A stretch of DNA of 64,000 nt from Pseudaestuariivita atlantica (GTDB lineage Bacteria > Pseudomonadota > Alphaproteobacteria > Rhodobacterales > Rhodobacteraceae): NCBI RefSeq assembly GCF_001205715.1, contig NZ_AQQZ01000004.1, positions 310,001 through 374,000 of the forward strand, read 5' to 3'. The notes beneath the pieces are model-generated. The model was not told where the DNA came from, did no database searches, and saw nothing but the letters and a program-made list of their open reading frames with translations. The position numbers and the translations under genes were made by a program. Within the stretch, counting starts at the first letter, position 1. Every line of letters begins with the position of its first letter. Below, in pieces: positions 8,828-18,833 of the stretch.

Positions 8828-10698
8828 CCTGCGAGCTTCTCTCTCCGCTTTATCGCCGCAAGGATCACAAGCAGCGCCGCAGGCGTCACGCCTTCCATCC
8901 TCGACGCCTGCCCCAGTGATTGCGGCCGTACCTTCTCGAGCTTATTCCGGATTTCCATGGACACTCCATCCAGATCAGAAAATCGGAAATCTTCAGGGAT
9001 CACGGTTGCTTCGTCTTTCTGAAGCGCGCGAATATCGCTTGCCTGGCGATCCATGTATTTCGAATAAAGCGCGTCGGTCGCCAGTTGGAACAGCACATCA
9101 TCTTCCAGCGCGGCGACCTCCGACGACAAACGTGTGACGTCCTCGCGATCCACGTTTGGCGTGGCCAGCAACTCGTAGGCCGAGCGCATGTTGCCATCGA
9201 GTGCGACGTTGAAATTGGCCGCCCGCAATTGCGTGGGTGAAAAGACGGTCGATTGAAGGACCGTCCGCCCTTCTTCAAGGTTGTCCATCTTAGCTTCGAA
9301 CATGATCTTTCGATCGTCAGACGCACAACCCAATGCGATCGCCATCGAGGTCAGGCGCTGGTCCGCGTTGTCCGCTCGCAATGACAAGCGGAACTCCGCG
9401 CGCGACGTAAACATGCGGTAGGGCTCGGAAACGCCGCGAGTGACGAGATCGTCGATCATGACGCCAATATAGCTGTTGGTCCGATCGAACCGCGGCCCAT
9501 CGCGTTCCTGAACGGTCGCCGCCGCACTCAGACCGGCAACCAACCCTTGAGCCGCCGCTTCCTCGTACCCCGTCGTCCCGTTGATCTGACCCGCGAAATA
9601 CAAACCCTCGATCTGCGGAAGTTCGAGGGACGTCTTCAGGTTCCTTGGATCAAAAAAGTCGTACTCGATGGCATAACCGGGTTGGAGGATTTTTGCGCTC
9701 TCAAGACCCGCGATGCTGTGAACATAAGCTTCCTGCACGTCTTCCGGCAGCGACGTGCTAATCCCGTTGGGATAAATCACGTCGTTCGACAGGCTTTCCG
9801 GCTCAAGGAAGATCTGATGGGAGGTCTTGTCGGGGAACCTGACGATCTTGTCCTCGATAGACGGGCAATAACGTGGGCCGATCCCGTCGATATGCCCTCC
9901 ATACATCGCCGAGCGAGCCAGGTTCGCTTCGATGATTTTGTGGGTCGCCATGTTTGTATGAGTGATCCCGCAGGACACCTGCTGTGCTTGCAGCTGCCGG
10001 GTCGCAAAACTGAAAAATGTCGGGTTCTCATCACCCGGCTGCTGTTCCAGCGCCGACCAGTCAATCGTCGTCCCATCAAGGCGCGGCGGTGTACCTGTTT
10101 TCAGGCGGCCCACAGGCAGGTCAAGCGCGCGCAATTTTTCCGCCAACAGGTTCGACGGCTTGTCACCCATGCGACCGGCAGCGAAACTCCGATCCCCAAC
10201 GTGCACGATCCCGCCAAGGAAAGTCCCGGTAGTCAGAACCAGCTTCTTGCAGGTGAGCTCCGATCCGTCCGCAAGAACGATGCCCGTCACGATATTCCCG
10301 GTGATGACGATGTCCACCACCTCTCCGAAAACCAGCGACAGGTTCGGTTGAGCGCGCAAGGTAGATTGCATAGCAGCGCGATATAAAGCGCGGTCGGCTT
10401 GGGCACGTGGCCCCTGAACGGCAGGCCCCTTGCGACGATTAAGCAAGCGAAACTGGATGCCGGCTGCGTCAGCGACGCGGGCTTGTATTCCGTCCATCGC
10501 ATCGATTTCTCGCACCAGGTGGCCTTTGCCCAGCCCTCCGATTGCCGGGTTGCACGACATGACGCCGATATCGCTTTCCTGCATGGTGACCAACGCGGTG
10601 TTTGCACCCATGCGCGCGGACGCATGCGCAGCTTCGGACCCTGCGTGCCCACCCCCGATGACAACCACATCAAAGTGTTTCACGTGAAACATCCTCAT
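8824..10698 (-). CDS. mnmG: tRNA U34 carboxymethylaminomethyl-modifying enzyme MnmG (GidA)
   Basis: MnmG (624 aa) is the FAD/NADH partner of MnmE in modifying uridine 34 of tRNAs. The FAD-binding [17 protein letters not shown] is at about residues 15-31, and the family signature [20 protein letters not shown] follows. Start at 10698 gives MRMFHVKH before the Rossmann strand. The FHVKH part is the translation of a parS palindrome. ATG 10692 is an alternative start. The start overlaps the mnmE stop as ATGA, so mnmE and mnmG are translationally coupled. Confidence 0.97.
   Translation of the reverse strand: MRMFHVKHFDVVVIGGGHAGSEAAHASARMGANTALVTMQESDIGVMSCNPAIGGLGKGHLVREIDAMDGIQARVADAAGIQFRLLNRRKGPAVQGPRAQADRALYRAAMQSTLRAQPNLSLVFGEVVDIVITGNIVTGIVLADGSELTCKKLVLTTGTFLGGIVHVGDRSFAAGRMGDKPSNLLAEKLRALDLPVGRLKTGTPPRLDGTTIDWSALEQQPGDENPTFFSFATRQLQAQQVSCGITHTNMATHKIIEANLARSAMYGGHIDGIGPRYCPSIEDKIVRFPDKTSHQIFLEPESLSNDVIYPNGISTSLPEDVQEAYVHSIAGLESAKILQPGYAIEYDFFDPRNLKTSLELPQIEGLYFAGQINGTTGYEEAAAQGLVAGLSAAATVQERDGPRFDRTNSYIGVMIDDLVTRGVSEPYRMFTSRAEFRLSLRADNADQRLTSMAIALGCASDDRKIMFEAKMDNLEEGRTVLQSTVFSPTQLRAANFNVALDGNMRSAYELLATPNVDREDVTRLSSEVAALEDDVLFQLATDALYSKYMDRQASDIRALQKDEATVIPEDFRFSDLDGVSMEIRNKLEKVRPQSLGQASRMEGVTPAALLVILAAIKRREKLAG
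10676..10691. other. parS site at the mnmG 5' end
   Basis: A third perfect TGTTTCACGTGAAACA, sitting on codons 3-8 of mnmG and encoding the FHVKH stretch ahead of the FAD-binding fold. It is about 3.4 kb from the putative oriC. Confidence 0.95.
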
Positions 10699-11984
10699 TT
10701 GCCCAGGCAGAAAGACCGGAATATCTCGTCATATACGTCTTCTATCCCGACTCGGCCAACCAGTCTTTCCAAAGCGGTGATGGATGCCCGGATCGATTCA
10801 GCCGCCAGATCAAACGCGCCCTCGTCCGAGCCCAACAGCGATCCGGCCAAAGCGAGCTCTGCGCTCGCATCCGACAATGCGACAACGTGCCGTTCGTGCG
10901 AGGCAAGCGACGAACCGGCAACGAATGTCTCCAACCGATCAGACACCTCTTTCAAAAGCTCTGCCACACCCTCTCCGGTTAGACCGGACACGCCCTGCCC
11001 CGAAATATCTGCCTTGGCGCCGATCACGATATCCGACGACTCGACAGGAACACCCAGTTCCGATGCGCCCTCACCAAGAAACACGCGCAAATCGGCAGCA
11101 CTTGACCGAGACCGTGCTTTCTCCACACCCAGCTGTTCGATCGTATCACCGCTTTCCCGCAGTCCCGCCGTGTCGAGGAACAGCACGTTCTGACCGTTCA
11201 GATCGACGCGAGCCTCCACGATATCACGCGTCGTCCCGGCGATGTCCGAAACGATTGCCGCATCCCGGCGCGCGATCGCATTCAGAAGCGTCGATTTTCC
11301 GACATTCGGGCGCCCGACAATCGCAACCTCGAACCCTTCCCGCACGCCACGCGCCGCTTGTGCCCCGTTCAATTCCAGATCAACTGACCGCTTCGTCTTC
11401 GCGATCAGGTCTTGAGCCTCGGCAATCACACCATCAGGGATCTCTTCATCCGCGAAATCAATCGACGCTTCGATCAGCGCCGAGGCCCGGATTAGGTCTT
11501 GTCGCCATTCCTCAGCCCGTGCGCGCAACTCGCCGCGAAACAGCCGGTCTGCCTGTTTCCGCTGGGCTTCCGTTTCGGCTTCGATCAGGTCGGACAGACC
11601 TTCGACTTCGGTGAGCGTCAGACGGTTGTTATCGAGCGCACGGCGGGTGAATTCCCCCGGCTCTGCAAGACGGCACCCCTCCAGCTGACCCAAACACGCA
11701 AGAACAGCTTGCACCACGGCGGTGCTGCCATGGGTTTGAAGCTCCACGACGCTTTCACCCGTGAAGCTGTGGTCTTCGGGGAAGACTAGAACCAAGGCCG
11801 CGTCGATCCGGCCACCAGCCGCATCGCGCACGACACGCAACCTCGCCTCCCGATCCGGTGGCAGATCACCGGTCAGCGTGGCGGCGGCGTCGCGGGCCCC
11901 AGGCCCCGAGATCCGGATGACGGAAACGCCGGCTTTGCCCCGCGCCGATGCCAGCGCGAATATCGTGTCACCGTGATCCGCCAT
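10695..11984 (-). CDS. mnmE: tRNA modification GTPase MnmE (TrmE)
   Basis: MnmE (429 aa) is a GTPase that works with MnmG on tRNA wobble uridines. The N-terminal formyl-THF-binding region begins [20 protein letters not shown]. The inserted G domain has the P-loop [15 protein letters not shown] (about residues 228-242), IAGTTRDI, and DTAGLRES. The C-terminus ends in the catalytic FCLGK tetrad (CxGK). The stop overlaps the mnmG start. A 6-base gap separates it from the rho stop upstream. Confidence 0.97.
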   Translation of the reverse strand: MADHGDTIFALASARGKAGVSVIRISGPGARDAAATLTGDLPPDREARLRVVRDAAGGRIDAALVLVFPEDHSFTGESVVELQTHGSTAVVQAVLACLGQLEGCRLAEPGEFTRRALDNNRLTLTEVEGLSDLIEAETEAQRKQADRLFRGELRARAEEWRQDLIRASALIEASIDFADEEIPDGVIAEAQDLIAKTKRSVDLELNGAQAARGVREGFEVAIVGRPNVGKSTLLNAIARRDAAIVSDIAGTTRDIVEARVDLNGQNVLFLDTAGLRESGDTIEQLGVEKARSRSSAADLRVFLGEGASELGVPVESSDIVIGAKADISGQGVSGLTGEGVAELLKEVSDRLETFVAGSSLASHERHVVALSDASAELALAGSLLGSDEGAFDLAAESIRASITALERLVGRVGIEDVYDEIFRSFCLGK

Positions 11985-11990
11985 GGCGCA

Positions 11991-13262
11991 TCAGGTGTTC
12001 ATGGAGTCGAAGAATTCGGAATTCGTCTTGGTCTGCTTGAGTTTGCCAAGCAGGAACTCGATGGCGTCAGTTGTCCCCATCGGGTTCAGGATACGGCGCA
12101 GGACAAAGGTTTTCTGCAGATCGACCTTGTCGATAAGCAGGTCCTCTTTCCGCGTGCCGGATTTGAGGATGTCGATGGCCGGGAACACGCGCTTGTCGGC
12201 GATCTTGCGATCCAGCACGAGTTCAGAGTTACCGGTACCTTTGAATTCCTCGAAGATGACCTCGTCCATCCGGCTGCCGGTATCGATCAGCGCAGTAGCG
12301 ATGATGGTCAGCGATCCACCCTCTTCAATGTTCCGCGCCGCACCGAAGAACCGCTTGGGCCGCTGCAAGGCGTTCGCATCCACACCACCAGTCAGGACCT
12401 TACCCGAGGATGGCACCACAGTGTTGAAGGCACGACCAAGTCTTGTGATCGAGTCCAGAAGGATCACAACATCTCGTTTATGTTCGACAAGGCGCTTAGC
12501 CTTTTCGATCACCATTTCCGATACCGCGACGTGCCGCTGCGCCGGTTCGTCGAAGGTTGAGGAAATCACCTCCCCTTTCACCGACCGCTGCATGTCCGTC
12601 ACCTCTTCGGGACGTTCGTCGATCAGAAGCACGATCAGGTAGCATTCCGGATGATTGGCTTCGATCGAATGGGCGATGTTCTGCAGGATCACCGTCTTAC
12701 CGGTCCGCGGCGGCGCCACGATCAGCGACCGCTGGCCTTTCCCGATGGGCGCGACAAGGTCGATCACGCGGGCCGACTTGTCCTTGATGGTGGGATCCTC
12801 GATCTCCATCTTCAGCCGTTCGTCCGGGTAGAGCGGCGTCAGGTTGTCGAACGCGATCTTGTGGCGCGCCTTTTCCGGTTCCTCGAAGTTGATGGACCGC
12901 GCGTTCATCAGCGCGAAATACCGCTCGTTATCGTCCGGTGCCTTGATGACACCGTCGACCGTGTCACCGGTCCGGAGAGAGAACTTGCGGATCATCTCGG
13001 GCGAGACATAGATGTCGTCCGGACCCGGCAGGTAGTTCGCTTCCGGCGAGCGCAGGAACCCGAACCCGTCCTGAAGCACCTCCAGCACCCCGTCGCCCGA
13101 GATTTCCCATCCCTCGTCCGCGCGTTCGCGCAGGATCTGGAACATCATCTCGCCCTTCCGCATGGTGGAGGCGTTTTCGATCTCCAGCTCCTCGGCCATC
13201 GCCAGCAGCGCCTTGGGGCTTTGGGCCTTCAGTTCGGCCAGGCTCAGATTTTCTTCGGACAT
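11991..13262 (-). CDS. rho: Transcription termination factor Rho
   Basis: Rho (423 aa) is the hexameric RNA helicase that terminates transcription. Start at ATG 13262 gives [17 protein letters not shown], the standard Rho N-terminal domain. A GTG at 13271 would add three residues. The RNA-binding cold-shock domain has [13 protein letters not shown] and [13 protein letters not shown]. The ATPase core has [16 protein letters not shown] (P-loop) and [15 protein letters not shown]. The near-origin position beside mnmE is typical of the order. Confidence 0.98.
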   Translation of the reverse strand: MSEENLSLAELKAQSPKALLAMAEELEIENASTMRKGEMMFQILRERADEGWEISGDGVLEVLQDGFGFLRSPEANYLPGPDDIYVSPEMIRKFSLRTGDTVDGVIKAPDDNERYFALMNARSINFEEPEKARHKIAFDNLTPLYPDERLKMEIEDPTIKDKSARVIDLVAPIGKGQRSLIVAPPRTGKTVILQNIAHSIEANHPECYLIVLLIDERPEEVTDMQRSVKGEVISSTFDEPAQRHVAVSEMVIEKAKRLVEHKRDVVILLDSITRLGRAFNTVVPSSGKVLTGGVDANALQRPKRFFGAARNIEEGGSLTIIATALIDTGSRMDEVIFEEFKGTGNSELVLDRKIADKRVFPAIDILKSGTRKEDLLIDKVDLQKTFVLRRILNPMGTTDAIEFLLGKLKQTKTNSEFFDSMNT

Positions 13263-13379
13263 CACGTACACCTGCGGTATCGCGCCAGGGGCACGATGAT
13301 TTCGGGTATCAAGGGAAAGTTCACCTCAGGACAGAGGCGCGGGTAGTTAGGCACACGGACAGGCCAAGTCAAGCAGGCG

Positions 13380-13829
13380 CTAGAACTTCACCACCACAGA
13401 GATCACGATCAGGATCAGCAAAAGCGTCGGAACCTCGTTCATGATCCGATAGGTCCGCCCGCTGCGTGTGTTCGTCCCAGCCGCGAATTCCTTGCGACGC
13501 GCCGAACACCAGCCATGGAACCCCGACATCGCGATCACGCTCACCGCCTTGATCCACGGCCAGACATTCGACCAGTCGACGAGTCCGGGCGTGAGGACGA
13601 GAGCCAGACCGAACAGCCACGTCGCGATCATGGCCGGGTTCATGATCGCCTTAAGAAGACGACGTTCCATCACGACGAAGGTATCGTGCAAGATTCCTTC
13701 CGATCCCGCCTTCTCTGCATGATAGACAAACAGGCGAGGCAGGTAGAACAGCCCAGCCATCCACGCGATCACCGAGATGATGTGCAGGCTCTTGGTCCAC
13801 GGATAGGCAAGTGCAAGAAAGTCGAGCAT
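13380..13829 (-). CDS. hemJ: Protoporphyrinogen IX oxidase HemJ
   Basis: HemJ (149 aa) is a small membrane protein that oxidises protoporphyrinogen IX to protoporphyrin IX, a step shared by heme and bacteriochlorophyll synthesis. There are four hydrophobic helices and an N-terminal conserved block, TKSLHIISVIAWMAGLFYL, followed by PRLFVYH with the conserved His residues. It is the last gene before the putative origin gap and lies 117 bases upstream of rho on the same strand. hemE, often found beside hemJ in related genomes, is not present here. Confidence 0.92.
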   Translation of the reverse strand: MLDFLALAYPWTKSLHIISVIAWMAGLFYLPRLFVYHAEKAGSEGILHDTFVVMERRLLKAIMNPAMIATWLFGLALVLTPGLVDWSNVWPWIKAVSVIAMSGFHGWCSARRKEFAAGTNTRSGRTYRIMNEVPTLLLILIVISVVVKF

Positions 13830-14244
13830 GGAACGGGTCCTGTGGTCTCTCTCCCCTTAAATAAAGAAATATAAGAAAAAGGAAGATGTTTATGTTGGGG
13901 TGGCCCTGACCCGTGGATTATTCGGTTGTTCCGGTTCTTCTTCACAGGTTGCGTACTGTGTGTATGACCACCGGGATGATTGAAAAACTTTCACATTCTC
14001 TCAGAAAACAGTTTATAAACAACGCAGTAACGAATATCGATTTTGCCCAAGCTGTGGATAAACTGGCGGACAAAACTCTTCAAGCCATCGCTGTGCCACC
14101 CGCGCACGTTATCCCTTTCCCCCGTGCATGACCCTTTGACGAGGCGCGTCGCGGGTGGCGGTTTATCCCCGATCCGGATTGCCTCCTCCCTGTCCCCTGA
14201 ATTATGCGCCGGGATACACGCTGGGTTGTTCGGGAGTTATCCAT
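13830..14244. other. Putative chromosomal replication origin (oriC)
   Basis: No gene is supported in these 415 bases. There is an AT-rich tract at about 13857-13884 and another AT-rich stretch around 13978-14030. A perfect DnaA box (TGTGGATAA) is at 14053-14061 and a one-mismatch box (TTATCCATA) at 14237-14245. Weaker TTATCC-type boxes are at 14109-14117 and 14163-14171, with a reverse one at 13912-13920. Genes to the left run leftward and genes to the right run rightward for several kb, as expected at an origin. parABS is 3-7 kb away. The call rests on boxes and context; no GC skew was computed. Confidence 0.7.
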
Positions 14245-14841
14245 ATGTCGAACCTTGTTCTTGCCTCCGGATCCGCGATCCGGGCCGAGATGTTGCGCAA
14301 GGCCGGCGTGTCCTTTGACGTAGACGTGCCGCGCATTGACGAGGAAACGGTGCGCCGCGCCTTGCAGGCCGAAGAGGCCCCGCCGCGCGACGTTGCCGAC
14401 ACGCTGGCGGAAATGAAAGCCCGCAAGATCAGTGACCGTCATCCCGGTGCGATGGTTCTTGGATCAGACCAGGTTCTGGCGATGGACGGGTACATCTATT
14501 CGAAACCGGACAGTATCGAGGAATTGCGCGACCAGCTGACCCAGCTGCGCGGCAAGCGTCATAGCCTGATTTCCGGTGCGGTGATCTGCGAGGACGGGGA
14601 GCCCGTCTGGCGCCATGTCGGGGTGGTGCACCTGTCGATGCGGATGTTCACCGACAGTTACATGGAGGACTATATCGCGCGGAACTGGGACAGCGTTCGC
14701 CATTCGGTTGGTGGTTACAAGATCGAAGAGGAAGGCGTGCGCCTGTTCACCCGGATAGACGGCGATTACTTCACAATTCTCGGGATGCCGTTGCTTCCGA
14801 TATTGTCCTATCTGACCAGCCGCGACATGCTCCCGCAATGA
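14245..14841 (+). CDS. Maf family nucleoside triphosphate pyrophosphatase
   Basis: A Maf-type protein (198 aa). The family hydrolyses modified or non-canonical NTPs. Start at ATG 14245 follows a CGGGAG stretch 8 bases upstream. It opens with LVLASGSAIRAEMLRKAG, the Maf substrate loop (consensus LASxSxxRxxLL), and has VLGSDQVLAMDG and HSVGGYKIEEEGVRLF downstream. The start region overlaps a near-perfect DnaA box. The stop overlaps the aroE start (ATGA). Whether it is the dTTP/UTP or m7GTP type cannot be settled here. Confidence 0.93.
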   Translation: MSNLVLASGSAIRAEMLRKAGVSFDVDVPRIDEETVRRALQAEEAPPRDVADTLAEMKARKISDRHPGAMVLGSDQVLAMDGYIYSKPDSIEELRDQLTQLRGKRHSLISGAVICEDGEPVWRHVGVVHLSMRMFTDSYMEDYIARNWDSVRHSVGGYKIEEEGVRLFTRIDGDYFTILGMPLLPILSYLTSRDMLPQ

Positions 14842-15671
14842 CGACGCCAAACGTACCCCTTGCCGGCGTGATCGGAGCGCCGATCGCGCATTCGAAATCC
14901 CCGCAACTTCACGGGCATTGGCTGCGGCAGTTGGGATTGCGCGGCCATTACATCCCCATGCATGTCCAGCCCGAGGATTTGGGCGAGGTTTTGCGCACCC
15001 TGCCCAAGATGGGCTTTCGCGGGATCAACGTGACGATCCCGCACAAGGAACGGGTGATGGAGCTTGCCGATCTCATCACCGACCGTGCGACGCTGATCGG
15101 GGCGGCCAATACGATCATTTTCCGGAGTGACGGCAAGATCCACGCCGACAACACCGATGGCTACGGGTTCATCCAGAACCTGCGCCAGCAAGCGCCCGAC
15201 TGGAATCCCAAGGCGGGACCGGCGGTCGTGCTGGGTGCGGGTGGCGCGGCGCGGGCGGTTGTCGCCGCCCTGATCGAGGCGGGCGTACAGGATATCATCG
15301 TGACAAACCGCACCCGTATCCGCGCGGAGCAGCTGCACGACGAATTCGGCAAGCGCGTGCGCGTCGCGGACTGGATTCAGGCGGGCAACCTGCTGGAACA
15401 GGCGACAACGGTGGTGAACACGACAAGCCTTGGCATGCAGGGCAAGCCCGAGATGCGGGTGCCCTTGGACGGTTTGCGTCGGGGCACCGTGGTCAGCGAT
15501 CTTGTCTATGTCCCGCTCGAAACCCGCCTGTTGCGCACGGCGGCAGAGCGCGGATGCATTTGCGTCGACGGATTGGGAATGTTGCTGCACCAGGCCGTTC
15601 CGGCGTTCGAGCGGTTCTTCGGCATGCGCCCCACGGTGGACGACTCCACGCGCGCCGCGATCCTCAGATGA
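14838..15671 (+). CDS. aroE: Shikimate 5-dehydrogenase
   Basis: AroE (277 aa) reduces 3-dehydroshikimate to shikimate with NADPH in aromatic amino acid synthesis. The N-terminal substrate domain has VIGAPIAHSKSPQLH and GFRGINVTIPHKERV (catalytic Lys). DNTDGYGF carries the catalytic Asp, and VLGAGGAARAVVAAL is the nucleotide-binding Rossmann loop. It sits between maf and coaE with four-base overlaps on both sides, which makes a tight maf-aroE-coaE-dnaQ operon running away from the putative origin. Confidence 0.97.
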   Translation: MTTPNVPLAGVIGAPIAHSKSPQLHGHWLRQLGLRGHYIPMHVQPEDLGEVLRTLPKMGFRGINVTIPHKERVMELADLITDRATLIGAANTIIFRSDGKIHADNTDGYGFIQNLRQQAPDWNPKAGPAVVLGAGGAARAVVAALIEAGVQDIIVTNRTRIRAEQLHDEFGKRVRVADWIQAGNLLEQATTVVNTTSLGMQGKPEMRVPLDGLRRGTVVSDLVYVPLETRLLRTAAERGCICVDGLGMLLHQAVPAFERFFGMRPTVDDSTRAAILR

Positions 15672-16258
15672 CCTTTCGGCTTGGCCTGACCGGGTCGATC
15701 GGCATGGGAAAGTCGACCACCGCGGCGATGTTCGTCGATGAAGGATGCGCGCATTGGGATGCGGACGCGGCCGTGCACCGCGCCTACGCACAGGGTGGTC
15801 CGGCCATCGGCCCGGTTGGCGCACTGGTTCCGGCCGCCCTGAAGGACGATCGACTGGACCGGGCGACGCTGCGCGACGCGATCCGCGCCGATCCCGGCCT
15901 TCTGGACCGGATCAACGCCTTCGTTCACCCGATTGTCCGCGAGGATCGGGAGCGGTTCCTGAAAGAGGCCGAGGCCGACATCGTCGTGCTCGACATTCCC
16001 CTGCTGTTCGAAACCGGGGCCCAGGACCAGATGGACGCGGTTGTCGTCGTGACCGCGCCGCCCGATATTCAACGCGACCGGGTTCTGGAGCGGGGCAGCA
16101 TGAGCGAGGATGACTTCAAGCTGATCCTGTCGCGGCAGATGCCCGACTCCGAGAAGCGTGCGCGCGCGACATATATTGTCGAGACGACATCGATGGATCA
16201 TGCTCGCGCTCAGGTGAAAGCCATCGTTCAGGACATCAGGAGCAAGCGTGATGCGTGA
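15668..16258 (+). CDS. coaE: Dephospho-CoA kinase
   Basis: CoaE (196 aa) phosphorylates dephospho-CoA, the last step of coenzyme A synthesis. The start at ATG 15668 overlaps the aroE stop and gives [19 protein letters not shown], whose P-loop is GSIGMGKST. The family residues around [22 protein letters not shown] and [10 protein letters not shown] are all present. The 3' end overlaps the dnaQ start by 8 bases. Confidence 0.97.
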   Translation: MTFRLGLTGSIGMGKSTTAAMFVDEGCAHWDADAAVHRAYAQGGPAIGPVGALVPAALKDDRLDRATLRDAIRADPGLLDRINAFVHPIVREDRERFLKEAEADIVVLDIPLLFETGAQDQMDAVVVVTAPPDIQRDRVLERGSMSEDDFKLILSRQMPDSEKRARATYIVETTSMDHARAQVKAIVQDIRSKRDA

Positions 16259-16940
16259 AATCGTGCTCGACACCGAAACGACGGGATTCGATCCCGAACA
16301 GGGTGACCGGATCGTGGAGATCGGTGGCGTCGAGTTGCTCAATCACCTGCCGACGGGACGCACCTATCACCAGTATATCAACCCCGAACGGTCCATGCCG
16401 AACGAGGCGTTCGAGGTGCACGGGCTGGGCGATGAATTCCTGTCCGACAAGCCCAAGTTTGCCGAGGTCGGTCAGGCCTTCCTCGATTTCGTGGGCGACG
16501 CAAAGCTGGTGATCCACAATGCTGCGTTCGACATGAAATTCCTCAATGCCGAACTGGGCTGGATGAAGCTGCCGCACCTGCCTTGGGAACAGGCCATCGA
16601 CACGCTCGCCATCGCGCGCAAGAAATTTCCCGGATCGCCAGCCTCGCTTGACGCGTTGTGCCGACGCTTCGGGATCGACAACTCGTCGCGCACCCTGCAC
16701 GGCGCCTTGCTCGACAGTGAAATCCTGGCCGAGGTGTACCTGGAACTGATCGGCGGGCGGCAACCGGATTTCGGGCTTGCCGGCGCGGGCGGTGGAGCCG
16801 TGACGCAGGAAGCGGGCAGCGTGTGGCGCCCGTCGCCCCGCCCGTCCCCGCTTGCGTCCCGGCTGACGGCCGAAGAGGCCGCCGCGCATGACGCTTTCGT
16901 CGATGCCCTTGGTGACGATGCGGTGTGGCGGCGCGGCTAG
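16251..16940 (+). CDS. dnaQ: DNA polymerase III epsilon subunit (3'-5' proofreading exonuclease)
   Basis: DnaQ (229 aa) is the proofreading exonuclease of the replicative polymerase. Exo I is [20 protein letters not shown] (DxE), Exo II is [11 protein letters not shown], and Exo III is [14 protein letters not shown], which makes a DEDDh enzyme. The ATG at 16251 is preferred; a GTG at 16248 adds one residue. Both overlap the coaE stop. It is the last gene of the block and is followed by a strong bidirectional hairpin. Confidence 0.96.
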   Translation: MREIVLDTETTGFDPEQGDRIVEIGGVELLNHLPTGRTYHQYINPERSMPNEAFEVHGLGDEFLSDKPKFAEVGQAFLDFVGDAKLVIHNAAFDMKFLNAELGWMKLPHLPWEQAIDTLAIARKKFPGSPASLDALCRRFGIDNSSRTLHGALLDSEILAEVYLELIGGRQPDFGLAGAGGGAVTQEAGSVWRPSPRPSPLASRLTAEEAAAHDAFVDALGDDAVWRRG

Positions 16941-16942
16941 AA

Positions 16943-16976
16943 TCGAAAAGCCCCGCCGGATCGGGCGGGGCTTTCG
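16943..16976. terminator. Bidirectional terminator between dnaQ and secB
   Basis: An inverted repeat with a CCCCGCC/GGCGGGG core (16951-16957 and 16964-16970) extended by AAAG/CTTT and TCGA flanks. It lies 3 bases after the dnaQ stop and 20 bases beyond the secB stop, so it can serve both convergent genes. Confidence 0.75.
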
Positions 16977-16996
16977 AACATCGCAAGATATTTTGA

Positions 16997-17503
16997 TCAG
17001 GCGTCGGCGGGCTTGCCGTTCGATGCGCCGGCCGCGGCCTGGCGTTTCATCAGCTCGCTGCGATACATCCCGACGAAATCGATCGTCTCGAGGTTCAGCG
17101 GCGGGAAGCCGCCGTCGCGCGTGACGTCGCTGACGATGCGCCGCACGAACGGGAACAGCATCCGCGGACACTCGATCAGAAGGAAGGGATGTATCTGTTC
17201 GTCCGCCAGCCCTTCGACGTGGAACACGCCCGCATAGTCGAGCTCGAGCACGAAAAAGACGGTGTCGCCTTCCTTGGCCTTCGAGGTGATGTTCAGGTTC
17301 ATCGACACTTCGAACTGGTGTTCGACGGGCCGTTTCTTGGCGTCGAGGTTCACCTGAACCTGCACGTCCGGCTGCACGTCACCCGCTACACCCTTCTGGG
17401 CGAGGATGTTTTCGAACGACATGTCGCGGATGAATTGCGCAAGGACGTTCATTTTGACCTGAGGCGCCTGCTGTGCTGCCTCGGGTTGTTGTTCGTCGGC
17501 CAT
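16997..17503 (-). CDS. secB: Protein-export chaperone SecB
   Basis: SecB (168 aa) keeps preproteins unfolded and hands them to SecA. The sequence has the SecB fold pattern: MNVLAQFIRDMSFENILAQ, then DVQVQVNLDAKK and HQFEVSMNLN (beta strands), VFFVLELDYAGVFHVEG, and the helix LLIECPRMLFPFVRRIVSDV. N- and C-terminal tails are Gln/Ala rich. It converges on dnaQ and lies on the minus strand next to fxsA. Confidence 0.97.
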   Translation of the reverse strand: MADEQQPEAAQQAPQVKMNVLAQFIRDMSFENILAQKGVAGDVQPDVQVQVNLDAKKRPVEHQFEVSMNLNITSKAKEGDTVFFVLELDYAGVFHVEGLADEQIHPFLLIECPRMLFPFVRRIVSDVTRDGGFPPLNLETIDFVGMYRSELMKRQAAAGASNGKPADA

Positions 17504-17559
17504 GATGGCGTCTCCCTGAAATAAAGTTGGCAGAGACGTACCAGCTTACACCAGCGGTC

Positions 17560-18054
17560 TCAATGCTTTGTCCAGCCCGATGGGCGATGCGTCGGGCGCT
17601 TGGGTGGGTCCGGTTCGGTGACCTCGGAATAGTCTCCGTCGATCACGGTGCCTTCGTGGCGGCGGGCGTCCGGGCGCGTCGGGCCCGCGCCCATCTGGAA
17701 ACTTTGCACCTTGATGCGCGACCGTACGAAACGGATCACCCAGTTGCGTACCGGCGGCATCAGCAGCGCGAAACCTAAGGCGTCAGTGAAGAAACCGGGC
17801 GTCAGCAAAAGCGCGCCCGCGAACAGGATCATCGCGCCATGCGCCAGCGGCCCGGTCGGATCCTGCAAGCGTTCCATCGACCCGCGCAGTTGCGACAGCG
17901 CCACAGCGCCCTGGCTGCGCACAAGGATGGTCCCGGCGATGGCGGTCAGGATTACGATCAGCAGCGTGGGCCACAAACCGATCAATCCGCCGATCTGAAT
18001 GAACAGGGCGATTTCGATCAGGGGTACGGCCAGAAAGGCCAGGAAAAGCCACAT
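17560..18054 (-). CDS. fxsA: FxsA family membrane protein
   Basis: A 164-residue FxsA-like cytoplasmic membrane protein. In E. coli, FxsA overproduction relieves phage T7 exclusion; its normal role is unknown. The start at ATG 18054 has a GGAGA stretch about 7 bases upstream and gives MWLFLAFLAVPLIEIALFIQ, the family's first helix. Further hydrophobic stretches follow at about residues 24-45 and 75-105, including the conserved LLLTPGFFTDALGFALLMPP. The tail is charged and Pro-rich. Confidence 0.9.
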   Translation of the reverse strand: MWLFLAFLAVPLIEIALFIQIGGLIGLWPTLLIVILTAIAGTILVRSQGAVALSQLRGSMERLQDPTGPLAHGAMILFAGALLLTPGFFTDALGFALLMPPVRNWVIRFVRSRIKVQSFQMGAGPTRPDARRHEGTVIDGDYSEVTEPDPPKRPTHRPSGWTKH

Positions 18055-18170
18055 GGCGCATCTCCGGCAGGATGACATCTCGACGCGCGGGGTCGCGGTG
18101 GACTTGCACCCACGCAGCACCTACATAGGGGCAAGTTGACGACCTTTCCATGAGCCTCGTGAGGACCCTG

Positions 18171-18833
18171 ATGAATTCGCCGCTTTTGCAATTGTTGGTG
18201 CTGGCTGGAATTGCTGTGTTTCTGATCCTGCGGCTCAAGTCCGTTCTGGGCACCCGCGAAGGGTTCGAGAAACCGCCCGCAGAGCGTACGGCGGCAACGT
18301 CATCGCGCCGCGAGCGGTCGTTCGAGGTGATCGAAGGCGGCCCTGACCCCGACATCACCGATCACGTCCCGTCCGGAAGCCCCAGCGCTGACGCGCTTGC
18401 GCGGATGAAGGCGGTGGAACCAGATTTTGGCGTCTCCGATTTCCTGCAAGGCGCGCGCGGCGCCTACGAGATGATCCTGATGGGATTCGAGCGTGGCGAA
18501 CTGGCCGAGATCAAGCCGTTCCTGTCCGACGACGTCTATGAGTCTTTTGCCGAGGTGGTCGAGGCGCGCGAAAGCCAGGGCTTGAAGGTCGAGGCCGAAT
18601 TCGTCGGCATCCGCGAACTGACGTTGAGCGAGGCGGAGTTCGACGAGGCCACCAACCTTGCCGAGATCACCGTGCGCTTCGTGTCCGAGATGACTTCGGT
18701 CGTGCGCGATGCAGGTGGCACCATCGTCGAAGGCGAAGCGGGCAAGATCAAGCGCCAGAAAGACGTCTGGACCTTCGCGCGCACGATGGGTCGCGACGAT
18801 CCAAACTGGCAACTGGTCGCCACGGGCGAATGA
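18171..18833 (+). CDS. Tim44/TimA-like domain membrane-anchored protein
   Basis: A 220-residue protein with an N-terminal hydrophobic segment (PLLQLLVLAGIAVFLILRL) and a C-terminal Tim44-like domain (about residues 85-220, with FLQGARGAYEMILMGFERG near its start). Tim44 is a mitochondrial import component; in alphaproteobacteria such proteins are thought to be inner-membrane adaptors, but the role is unproven. ATG 18171 is preferred over ATG 18150 because a GAGG lies 9 bases upstream. It is translationally coupled to mltA through an ATGA overlap. Confidence 0.88.
   Translation: MNSPLLQLLVLAGIAVFLILRLKSVLGTREGFEKPPAERTAATSSRRERSFEVIEGGPDPDITDHVPSGSPSADALARMKAVEPDFGVSDFLQGARGAYEMILMGFERGELAEIKPFLSDDVYESFAEVVEARESQGLKVEAEFVGIRELTLSEAEFDEATNLAEITVRFVSEMTSVVRDAGGTIVEGEAGKIKRQKDVWTFARTMGRDDPNWQLVATGE

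Noticed and set aside
13913-14131. A 72-codon frame in the putative origin region
   Set aside because: No Shine-Dalgarno and no recognisable sequence; it runs through the DnaA boxes. The region is better explained as oriC.
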